From: Angiostrongylus vasorum
Taxonomy: Eukaryota > Nematoda > Chromadorea > Rhabditida > Metastrongylidae
NCBI GenBank assembly: GCA_018806985.1
Contig: JADANN010000302.1
Location: forward strand, 2,054,001-2,118,000
Length of the DNA: 64,000 bases
Direction: 5' to 3'
Of the stretch, positions 38,901 through 50,900 are shown in pieces. The notes below the pieces were generated by a model that did not search any database, was not told the DNA's origin, and saw only the letters and a program-made list of their open reading frames with translations. Each line of letters starts with the position of its first letter. Position 1 is the first letter of the stretch. The position numbers and the translations under genes were made by a program.

Positions 38901-41900
38901 AGAAAATGTTCGGTGCTGTTGAATTTCCTTATGGGTGCGCCATGTGCATACGACTCCACTAAGCACCGTAGAGACGACTAGATTCATATTTGGCTTATTC
39001 ATTGATTTATAGGACCCTGCTTGTGTGTCAAATCAGTTTTCTTGTCTTCCCTTACTGCTCTGGTGACAATTTGCGGAGCGCTGAGGAATGGAGGGCTTAG
39101 TTTACCCCGGAGTGGGATCTAACAAACGAGTATGCATGTGATGCAGGGCACCTATAACAATTGCCTTAGACACCCCTTACATCTCACCATAAAGAATACA
39201 ATTCCAGGCTGCTGTCACTAATGGGTGCTTTCTTGTGCTTCTTCATCATGTTCGCTTCCGACTGGCATTTGGCACTCGCAGCTTGTGCGATAACGTTTAG
39301 TATCTATAAATACGTGGAGTGGAAAGGGTACTGCCTTTGATTTCTTCCAAAATTCTTTCTTCTTATGCACAATTTAAGTCCCCAGAATAATAACAATACG
39401 GTTACTGTAAACAACCTAATAAGATTCTACAACAGAAATGTGTGCGTACGTGTTCTAAAATGCCTAATGATTTAAAATTTTCCAGCACTACTTAACCCAC
39501 TGGTACCACCACCTGATTTTGTGGGGCGGGCAAATAGAACGGCTCTTAATTTCATGTCATTTCGGACTTTCTAGATTGCCGACCAGACTGTAATTTTTCA
39601 ATAATTTGAAGACTCGAAAGTGGGGTGCAGCACAATGGTTAATGATGCCGTTAACCAGGAAGCAAACCGCTGGTTCGACCTCATCCCAGCGCTTTGTCGA
39701 CATGGGAACGACCTAGCACGGGTATCTCCCACCACATAATGCAAGGAGAATCGACTCGGCCAGCATTCTACGTCGCTCATAAACAAGGCGAAATACTCAA
39801 GGTGCAGTTGAAACAACAAGCGAAGATACTAGAAAACAAACGGCTACAAGAAATATTGGGATCCGGACAGTTCATGTGATGACGAATCATATAGAAAAAA
39901 ATTGGACTTGAGAAATTGGGGGACATGACAGAACTGTAGAAGAAGCTTCCGATTTTTTTTATGTAAAGAAAGCATTAGCTATTTTCAGCACTTTATGTAT
40001 AATAGTATTTATAAAAGGGCGCGTGTGGCGCAGTCGTCGAAGGCGCTCTGCAACACACATGTGGAATCGATCCTTGCGCCCGCAGCTCACCATGCCTTCC
40101 GTCCCTATGGGGTCGGTAAATTGGTACCAGACTTGTCTGGGAGGATAGCAGCACTGGCTCGATATATCGGTAGGCCACTGCGAGTCATTGTAAAGGCGAA
40201 ATATGCATTCAATCACCTCCAAACGATGCTTATTGAAGTCCAATGCATAGCGCATCTCTCAGATTGATCAACGCCGAGAGCTTTATCCTTTATTTCTTTG
40301 CTAAATGTTACTACAGTTCATTTAGAAGCACACTGGTGCTAGTGTCCGGAATTTTTTTTTGCAGATTACGTTCACTGTATTTTAGCATATCTTATGGTTG
40401 GTACGAAATAAAACTCAGTCATCGGTCAAGTTACATACTCACGAACTTGGAAAGTTTTCTGTACACTTCTAAGTGGAGAATAGGTTTTTTCCCGCTCGAC
40501 GCGTGTTGTAACATCTTTATGTGATGTTCCACTCGGAAAAAAAATACGCTCCAAAACTGGACGTATCATATATGACTCTTCTCGGCTGTTTCCCACTAAA
40601 CGCTTGTGTCGCGCACAACTCGCCTCGGCGCTAGTGGGTTATTGCCGTCCATCCTGCGGTATGCTTAGAATAACAAGGTATCAAGCCAGAAAGGAAAAGT
40701 TCTTGTGAGAAAGGTTGGATGAGCGAGGAGAGTAAGAAAGTTGCAGAAAATTCACTGAAGGGTCCAGCTACCTTCGAATCTGTAAAATCACCTTTCAAAC
40801 CTATTGAACTTCATTTAAATGAAATAAATTAGCCAAAATTTTTAAAAAAGTGGAATTCGAAAGAACAGTTTTTTTCCAGGGCTAAAAAGGAATGGGGAGA
40901 TGGTATGCGTGGTTTAGCTCTCACCACTGCCCAATACTCTCTTCTAAAGGTGTGTACCTGCTTAAGTGCCAAAAAGTTCGCTACTAAGGATGATCCTGTA
41001 AACTCTTGTAAAACTGCAAATTTTATAAAAACTGATACAAAACAATGGTGAGATTCTAAAGTTTTCTTGAGGAACTGGAGTAAAATCAGTTAGAAGACAA
41101 TGATCAACGAATTTACGTTGTTCTTACACTCCACTTACTCTACATAAAAGATTCCATCATCACTGTCCATTTTTTTCGGCAAACAATCCATAGTTCATAG
41201 ATTTAAGTGATGAAAATGACAAATCTATAGCCGATTACGGTAGGTCGAGGATAAGGATCCACATCCGAAGAACTGGAGACCACAATTGCTTATATGCCTC
41301 CTAACACACTGGTCCAAGGAACTTATTGATCTGAGAGCGATGTCCATGCTCAATCTTGCTGCTCAGCTTAAGGTTTTTCTGCATCACTTTCTTTCGATGT
41401 CTATTTACTCATAGTATTTTGTATGCTTATAGTAAAGTGTTTATCTAATTAATTTCCTTTTTACTCGTTAAACAAATAAAATCTCTGTATTAACTCCATT
41501 TTCATTTCGCAATTTCTTATTAAAAATCTCTTTTTTCCTTTATTACAAACAGTTCTAGATGACTTATTGATTAAGTGTTGAGCCTATGGTTTAGATCTCA
41601 GCCAGTGAGTTGATGGCATGGCGATGATTTCGAGTGCAATGGTCACTTTCATAAGGAACCTCTGTACAATAATGGAATAGACTAGAACTAATAAATCATA
41701 ATAGAATCAGCAAAGATATGATAATACTGCAAATTATGAGACGTGAAATATTCTAAATATGAATGGCATGAGTGAGTACCGATCGTACGTGGAAACCTTT
41801 ACAGGCCGGACAAGGATTGGCTATAGCATGTGCATTCCTGAGGGAATCATCCGATGTCGCAAAAGACAAACTTCATGCACAAGATGTATGTTCATAAATC

Positions 41901-44900
41901 GTAGCAACGATATTCTTGAAATTAGCTAGGAATGACCTCACAACGGTTTACCGCCTCATCGTGGCTGGGAGGCGTTCCTGTGTGTCGGACTGCGTTGTAC
42001 AGCGAGAGATTCATCCCCCTGGCAGGGTATACCCAAACAGAGAAGGTGTCCGGCGTTTCTATCAGGAAGCCTAGCTAAGGGTAAACCAATGCCAGGGGTC
42101 CACCACCGTCCTGTATCAAAGTCGCATGATGGCAAAGCTCCCTCTGGTCCACAAGGGGCTCGACTGCCGCTGGTGGTGAAGATCCGGGGAGATTTTGCCC
42201 AGGCTGGCCGCGTGATTCCAGGGAACCACAATGGCTTAAGCAGCAAGTCTCCGTAGAATGGAGATTGTGCTGGGGCCCGCAAAACCAGTGAGGGACGGGC
42301 CATTCAAGTAAGTGTAAGCTAGGCATCAAGAAGTGATTAATCTATTAGTCCTTTCTGATTGGTTGCATATGCAGCTTGCAAAGGCGGCATACATTGTCAT
42401 GATTGATTCGTTAATTGAAGGTGAAAGATCGTCTCACAAAGGACATGTCGAGGGCGCGATTACGTGGATTTGGAAAAACTATTTTCTATACAGATGAGCA
42501 GGCACGACTGTCATAAACGTTCTCTTTTGTTTTTACGAAATAGTACACAATCAAAAGATTTATTGACGCTTCAGTAGTTTATTTCAAAGCCGTTCCTGAA
42601 AATAGTCGATTCAGTTGATGCGGAAACAGATATTCGGTTCTAAATATCCCTGAAATTACAGATGAGCGGTTGCGTGTCTGCACTCTACCAGTCTATCGGC
42701 ATTGGCGGTCTACGTCCGAATACCGTGCTTTTAAATTGGCCTAAGGCTGACGACAGTAGCGAGATTAAACTATTCACAGGTAGGTGTCATACATGCTATG
42801 ACGGTTTTACTGTAGTTGAAAAACTTAACAGAAGGCTTTCATTAAAGCTTGTTTACTTGTTCATACCAAAAAAATGTATAGCTAGAATCTAAATGTTCAG
42901 AGAAGATCATCTTTGGCGTGACAAATGACTACTGCATGCTCGTGGTGAAGGGTATTACAGACTTTCCGGATACTAACAATCGGCTTACTGGGTTAGCTGT
43001 AATACAAAACACTTATCACTCGGCGACAGCTTTGTCCAAATAAGTATGATAGTACAACATCAAATAATAGATCAAGTACCTCAGATATATCGATATTTGG
43101 TGGATTGTGATGGATGGTGGAATTCTAATGCTTATCGCATATCTTCTCAAGCAACATAAGGTTAGTTGTAAGAGCGTAATATTAATGCATTACTAACAAT
43201 TTTAGAGATGCGTGTGGCGCAGTGGTCGAAAGCCCTGCAACACACACGTCGAACTGATCCCGCGTCCTTGCCCCACCAAGCCTTCCATCCCTCAGGGATC
43301 GGCAAATTCATGCCAGACTTGTCTGGGAGGATTTGCAGCGCTGGCTCGATATATCGGTAGGCCACCGCGAGTCATTATAAAGGCCAGATATGCATTCAGT
43401 CATCTCCAACGATGCTTAATGAAGTCGAATGCATGGCGCATCTCTCAGGGATTGATCAACACCGGGAGTTCTATCCGTTTTTTATTTGTTAACAACTTTA
43501 GCAACATATTACCAAAAAAGCCACTTTGACCAAAGTTCTCCACTACTTTGTACTACAATACTTGTCTCTTCCTACAAGGTAACTGACTTTCTAGAATGTG
43601 GAACACAATAAGATAGGTCCGCGTCCAGGCTTCAGAATAATATGCCGTTAGTGTTGTTATTTCTTCCTCTGCATTATCCCTATAGTAGAAAAATCTTAAC
43701 CACATAAAGGGATGAGTGCCACTAACTTGGAAAGAACTCTGTTATTGAGCTTGTGACAACACATCCAAAGGGCTGCTTCACGCGAACTGGAAAGAATTAG
43801 ATTTGTCCTTATTATTTTTGGAATCCGGTGGAATGGGAACCTTGGTTGACTGCGGTGGGATCGAACTTGTGAAGAAATTGTAAGTGTTGCATCCATCTTT
43901 AAGCACCCCCACTTAGCTAGATAAAAGTTCAGGCTTCCTTTCTATAATTTTTTTACATCATGTATAATGTCCTTGCTGATTTAATTCATTACTACCTTGA
44001 GTACCTCCCAACGGCTCCCCTGCCTCATCGTGGCTGGGAGGCATTCCTGGATGCTGGGTTGCCATGTACACCGAGATTAATCACAGGGTCTCCCTAACTG
44101 CGGAGGAGTCCGGTGTTTCCCACTAGAAAGCCCAGTTAAGAGCAAACCAATACCTGGATCTCCCACAATCCTGGTATCAAACTAGTCGCATGATGGCAAA
44201 TCCTTCTCAGATCCACAAGGTCTGCGACCGCCTGTGGTGGTGACGACCTGAGGCAGACTTAGGCCAGGCCGACCTTGGCATTTCAGGGAGCTGCAACAGC
44301 TGGACCTGCAAAACTCCGAAGAAATGAAAATTATGCTGGAGCTAGCACAACCAGTAAAGGCGGGCCACCCAAGCACCTATGGACTACCTTGAGCATGAAA
44401 CGAAAAAATTTTTAAGTAGACCGAAAGCACCTGTAAACGTTGCCAAAAAAAATCTCGAGAAGAACTGAATCTCAAGACCTAATATAACATTGCTACATTT
44501 TTTATCTTTTTTTTAAAAACCTAAAATTCATTCATCACTTATCAAAATCCACCGTTGATTTTCCCAGGTATGGCGTGGCTGTACGCTTCGAGTATTCGCT
44601 ATCGGTGATAGCGATATCACTAAAAATGAGGATATTCGTAAAGGATTACAAAAATATATCTACATGCTACGTATCGATGCTAAAATTTTCGTAAGTATCC
44701 TTGTAATCGCAACAGCTGTTTTTTCTCTGTTGATGTTGCTTCAAAATTAACACACTAATAAACCCTGGTAATAATAACAGTGGCAATAATGATAATAACA
44801 ATAGTAATAATAATAGCTGTAACGGTTAGTTAGCGGCGGTTACTAGCGGTTCGGTTTGTGTAGAATATTAGCCACGCGGGTCTTTTAGCTGTTGTGTTGA

Positions 44901-47900
44901 TCTACCAGCCTCAAACTTGGGTAATTAAACCTTTAATACACAAATATAACATTAATAACATAATAGTAACGATGGAGAAGTAATGGTAGAGGAATGACGT
45001 CAGTTAAAGCTATGAGGTGCGAAGGCTAGTAGTGAAGTGAGGCTAACAACGAGATAATGGCATTCGAATATTATTATACCATTAATAAGTAATTAACACA
45101 ATTACATTAATAGTAATAATGAACAATTACCAAGAAGTAACCGTTGGTTAGCCGTGAGCGACGCCGCGTCGCGTCTATCCGCGACCAGCGCGGCGGCTGA
45201 GGGAGACAGTATGCTGGGGGGCAGAGAAAGGAGACTGTACGCTGAGACGGAGACGGAGACAGTATGCTGAGGTGGAGAGGGTTACAGACGGGCCGTATTT
45301 TCGGCTGAACTATGATTTCAACATTATAGCGATGAGGTGCATTTTAGTGGATCAATGAGGACAGCAAGACGTGAAGTTTGAGCATCTATGGGTGCCACCA
45401 TTGCCTAAGAGTCAAGGGCCAATATGATAATGGCTGGAAACTGATAAGCCTACAGCGGCTTAACAGAATACACAGCACAAGTTGGCCGCTCAGCGGCCTT
45501 GTACGCATGGCGTACATTGCGGGAGGAATGGTACATGCCAACGATGGCGTTGCAAACATAACGCATTTGGAAACACCCGCCACTACTGACATTGCACCGT
45601 AGACAAGCTAAGAAACTAGATACAGTAATCTTCTGATTACTGAAAGATGAATGTTAATGAATAAGAATGAGTGAGTATGACTGTTAATGAGTTGAGGTGA
45701 TTGAGGATGACTAGGAATGATGTTTTTGGGGAGCGCATTATCCGCGCTGCCGATCAGGGTGTAAGATGAGTGATGGCATGTCTCCGCCGTCGAAGGCACC
45801 TGGCTTATATTGGCTGCGAGAGCCGCGTGCGTATGCAACCGCGGACAATCTGGATCGTCGATCCTGGACTGCAGTAGACTGTACCTAACTGCCTGAAATA
45901 TCAACGTCATTGGCTTTCGTTGTTTCGCAAGGAAGTAGTAAACTGTTCCACTGTTACTCCTCCTCCTTCGGATAAGCCATCGTTGGTGTGCTACTGGAGT
46001 CAAACCTGAATCGCTACTGTGCCTGAAACATTGAACATAATAGACCGAGTAGATTATAAAAGTTACATTACGGTGTTTGATGTGCGACTGTGAGGCGGCC
46101 ATATATGGACATCAAATGTTATTGTATAGAAAGATAGAGAACTTTCCCAGAGAGAAGTTCTCTATACACCCGCCCGACTTATTTAGGGGGCCATGACAAT
46201 TTTGTTAGCTATTTGAACACAAGGTTTTTGCACTATGCAAAGGTTTAAGGAGAATCTGAAACATGTAACGCTAAAACGTGAATAAAAAGAGCATCGAATA
46301 ATGAGTGATCTAGCACATCTAACTTAATAATTGGTCGTTTTTATCGACAATAGCAATAATAACAGCTATGATGACAAATAAATAAATGAGAATAATATGA
46401 GTTAATAGTACAGTGGTAGTGATGCCAATTTTCACTAGCATGGTGCTGTTTCGATACCGCTCCGGGCTCACTAAGCCTGTCATTCTTCCGGGATCGGGAA
46501 GTTGGTACCGGGCTTGCCTGGGGAAAAAATTATTCTCTGCAATCCAGTTGGGAACGTTGCAGCCCGGCTATCTCAGGTTTCCTGGAAGAATTGACTCGAC
46601 CAGCACTCAACGACATTCATGATGGGAAGAACATTCTCCATGAAGCAGCCGAAGCTACGCTTAAAAAAGTTGGGGAGACATCAGACCTCCGTGGATCATG
46701 GATGCAGGGAAAACGAATCGAATGCGAGAAGTGCTGGGATCCGTACAATAGATGTGAAATACGGGTCGAACATAACTTCTCCTTGCTGTCTATTATTTTT
46801 TTTAAACAAAGCATTACTTGAAATACAGCTACAATGGTGCTGAGATGTGAGGAAAACTCGGAACCTCAATTCGGTTTCGAACATTTCTATATAGACTACC
46901 CTTTCCGCGAGCTCGCGTGCTATATTCATCGTACCACTCAAGCCTTTACTTTGCCTTTCTCTCAGGCAGTTCCTTACCCTAACGGTGCTATCACCAATCA
47001 CCTGCCAACGGGATTGGTCTGGAGAGCGCAAATTGATATTGAAACCAGTTAAGCTGAGATTTAATCTCTCCTTTTTTTATTCTTTTTTCTATTGTTTTCC
47101 TATTTTTTTATGGCAGGGTACGATGACGATATAAGTGATAATAACAATAATAATAGTAATAACAGCAGTAGTAATAATAATAATGGTAATAGTAATAATA
47201 ATAATAGTAGGAATAATAGTTAATATCTCCCAACGGTTTACCGCATCATCGTGGCTGGGATGTGTGCTTGGGTGTCGGGCTACGATGTACAAGTGGGGGG
47301 ATTCATCCCCCCTAGCAAGGACTCCCAAGCTGAGAAGAAATCCGGCGTTTCCAGCAGGAAGCCCAGCTAAGAGTGAACCAATACCAAGATCCACCACCGT
47401 CCTGTTATCAAAGTCGCATGGTGGCAAATCTCCCTCTGATCTACAAGGCCTGCGACTGCCCGTGGTGGTGGAAACCTAGGGCAGACTTTGGCCAGGCTGA
47501 CCTCGGGATTCCAGGGAACCACAATGGCTAAATCAGAAAATCTTCGAAAAAGGGTGGTTGTACTTGGGACCGCACAACCAGTGAGGACGGACAATCCAAG
47601 TATCCAAGTATCCAGTAGTTAATAACAGTAGCAGTAGTAGTGTACTCGTTTTCGTCGTCCACGAACGTCATCGGTTTTGGTGTGGATTTGTCTATCACCT
47701 GACGACATTGTTTTTTCCACAAAAGTCGTTGAAAACAGTTTGAGTTAATTCTCCATGGAATCCTGCGATGACTGTATTAGAGCGCTGTTCACCTAAGAAG
47801 TACGCCAACTTTCGTGAATTAGAGGGACCTTGTGTCAGACAACTGTAGTACCAACTTGGCGATCCTGAAGCAAAAGGAAGCTTGGTTACCAGGATCGACT

Positions 47901-50900
47901 TTCGATTAACCTCGGCACTGGATTATAAATTCGTCGTTTTCTTTCTCAGCAATCGCGAGGTTGTTCAACAGCATACGTTTGCTTCTATACAATAACACAC
48001 CTACAACACATCCGTAGCTGACGTTTCGGCAGAATCGCCTTTTTCAGAGCATGGAAAGGTACACTAACACGCAACTTACTAGGGCAAACGCTTCAACAGC
48101 AAAGAAGCTTGGTTAGTCCAGAGCAGGATCAAAACAGCAATCATACTTGTAACAATGAATGTCATTCTCTAATCACTGTGCTTTTCGTGCTAATTTGGTA
48201 TTTTCATTCCTGAACATATTCTAAAGACAGAAACTGTACTAACTTCTAGATCACTTCAATAAAACGATTACCGTAGCGGCAAGTGACTTGAGTTCTTCAT
48301 TCGAAGTGCGTTCAGTTCGGCACAGCTGAATACGAGTTTGACAACACTACCAACTAGTTAATGTTGTTTTTTAGATGGTGAATCTCCTCGATATGGAAGT
48401 GTCGGATGAAGTTGTAGAGAAGACCGCGGAACTCGAAAAACGTCAACAAACTATCAAGAACGACATTCGTGTTAGTTTCAAATCGATTGTTTTACAGTAA
48501 TTTTCCTCTTCACAGCATGAAGAAAAACACCAACCTTGAGTTCTTATTTCTCACTTTTTGCGACATTTTTCTTCTATTCAATTTTTTCACTCGCAGAATG
48601 TACCACACTTGAATTCTAGGTTAATCTGCATTTGAAAAGAATCCTACCACAAACAGCGAAACTGCTAATGCTAGCCTTCAACTGACTCCTCATTTTTCCG
48701 TTATTTTTTCTTCGTATGCGAATAGCATTACCTTCTTTTAGTCCAGCCAAGCCTTATAGAACGTTAACCATTTTTTATTTCAATGGATTATTAGACCTTT
48801 TAGTAACCTAAGTTGCGCTCTCAACTAAATAAAGGCTAGTATCCCAACTGGAGAACGCTTGTAGCACAGTTAGAGTTCCAATGCGAAACACTGGATCGGT
48901 AGCTGGCTCGATATCGCGCCCTTGGCTCATCGAGCATTCCATACCTCCAAACTGGGCAAATTCGTACCAGATGTAAATGGGATGACAAAAGCACTGACTC
49001 GATTAGCAGTTTTTATGTCTTCTTCCTGTGATACAAAGTTTTGAAGAAATTTTTACTGAACATTGACGACGTTTCAGCGGATTTGCCTTCTTCAGTGCCT
49101 AGAAAGCTCAAATTGGTACCCAGAGTGCTCAGCCAAATGCTTTCAAAGCTCCGAAGCAACTTCCAAAAATTTTCTGTAACTCTTTCACCTGTCGGTTGAG
49201 AGCAACCACGAAGGGTTTACACATGTGAGGAATTCCTAGGAATTACCGACTTAATGCATCGGTGGGCCAGCGAAGTCATTGTGTAGGATAAATATTCATT
49301 CAATCACTTATATGATGCTTAATGAAGTTCAATGCAAGGTGCATCTTCAGGGTTTGATAAACGTTGAACGCTTCATTCTTTTTATCCTTTATCCTCGAAT
49401 GAACGGCGTTTTGAAATCCTTAGCTCGCATGAATCTTAAGACCAAGTTTCGCAGTCAGCACCACATTTCTTCACGTTTTCATTTAGGCATCCTTTAACTT
49501 CTAATAAAACTATCGTTTTCCGAAGCCAACCCATTTTTTCTCACTTAGCACACTATCCAGAAATATATAACCCTTCCCGTTCTCGCTATACAACCATGGA
49601 AATCCAACCAAACTTGTTATTTAACAAATTTTATCCTTTTAAAAAATCCCCTGACACCATAATATGCAGGATTTCCTCGGTACCTATTGGTGAAGGTTTG
49701 GAAGCTCCTCTTATTGGAGTATGAAGAATAAGGAGTAGAACATTCCGTGCTCTGCCAAGGTGTTTTTAATTGGTGCGCTGGCGAACTGCGTGTATATTGC
49801 AGGGCACCTTTAAGCACTGCACTATAAACGACTCCATTGATTAAGTTGGGCTTGTAATTATGTAAACAAAAGCTTTAGCAAAATTGTTTTCTTTTCCCTG
49901 GCAATTTTATATGAGTTGTACTCCTTCTAAAAGTTAGGTTTCCTCTTCAGTAAAGGCCGATTTTTGTCGATCTTTATCGATTCATCTTTTCGACTACTTC
50001 ATGGTAAAATGTTACATACGATTTCCGCAGACCATTTCCTTGTTCCGTGTCTTTTTTCAATTCACAAGGATATGACGAATCTGGTGAAAATTTTTGTGAA
50101 AAATGATTGATAGAACGCAATCTTCTTTCGTGGGATGCGTGTAGCGCATTAGTCAGAGGTATCCTGTAATAGACATGGGATTGATCCCTGCGGCCCAGGC
50201 CCACCAAGCCCGCCATCCCTCCGAGGTCATCAAATTGGTACCATACTTGTCTGGGAGAATAGCAGCACTGTTCGATATATCGGTAGGCCACTGCGTCATT
50301 GCACAAACTAGATATGCATCGAAGTTCCTCTAGCGGTGCCTAATGAAGTCGAATGCATGATGCATACCTCAGGGGATTGATCAACGCCGAGAGCTTTCTC
50401 CTTTTCATCCTTTTAATCTTTTTCGTATTGCAGAAAAGTCGATCACGCGATAGCAGCTTTGTCAACGACGCTTTCAACAACGACGACACAATGAATAGTC
50501 GAAAGGTTAAGCTAGGTGAGCCGTATGGTGTTAGCAACACAACACCATGTCAAATGTTAACTCAGATATTTGTTGTGGAAAAAAGTGAAGAACTCACCAA
50601 ATCCATAAGCGAAGTGGTATTCAAACCCAGTCTGCGATATTCTTCAGAATTCTCGCATAGAGTTTCGTTTGAACGCTTTTAATTGCTCGCATCTTCTACC
50701 GAGCACGATCGTTTCTCAATTTTCTTGATTTTCTATATGATTCGACTTCACATATCTCGCCCATCCTAGCACTTCTCTCATTCGATTTATTGTCTTGCAC
50801 CCGTCATTTGCTAGTATCTTCAGATTTACCTGTATGTTCGGCTGTTGCTTGTTGTGGATATTTTTTACCTTCATGCCCTGTAATAATGTTGGTCTAGTTG

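Larger units (their letters stand above)
47735..48195 (-). repeat. SINE-B copy split by a hammerhead-bearing insertion
   Basis: The body (47735-47888) and head (48104-48195) of one SINE-B are separated by an insertion. The head includes AGCAGGATCAAAACAGC and AATCACTGTGCTTTTCGTGC, the reversed B and A boxes. Confidence 0.75.
48851..49385 (+). repeat. SINE-A copy split by a hammerhead-bearing insertion
   Basis: The head and body (48851-49005, up to CACTGACTCGATTA) and the tail (49250-49385, from TTAATGCATCGGTGGGCC) are parts of one SINE-A separated by about 240 bp of foreign sequence. Confidence 0.75.

Noticed and set aside
41956..42303. 115-codon frame in a 380-bp repeat, with similar frames in other copies
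   Set aside because: Other copies have stops and frameshifts at different places; composition bias explains the openness.
42373..42480. Alternative frame [20 protein letters not shown] for KCC exon 20
   Set aside because: It begins at a good GCAG acceptor but does not match the KCC family, whereas the frame from 42421 does ([14 protein letters not shown]).
45608..46102. 164-codon minus-strand open frame
   Set aside because: It lies wholly inside the GC-rich LTR-like block, with no protein-like pattern.
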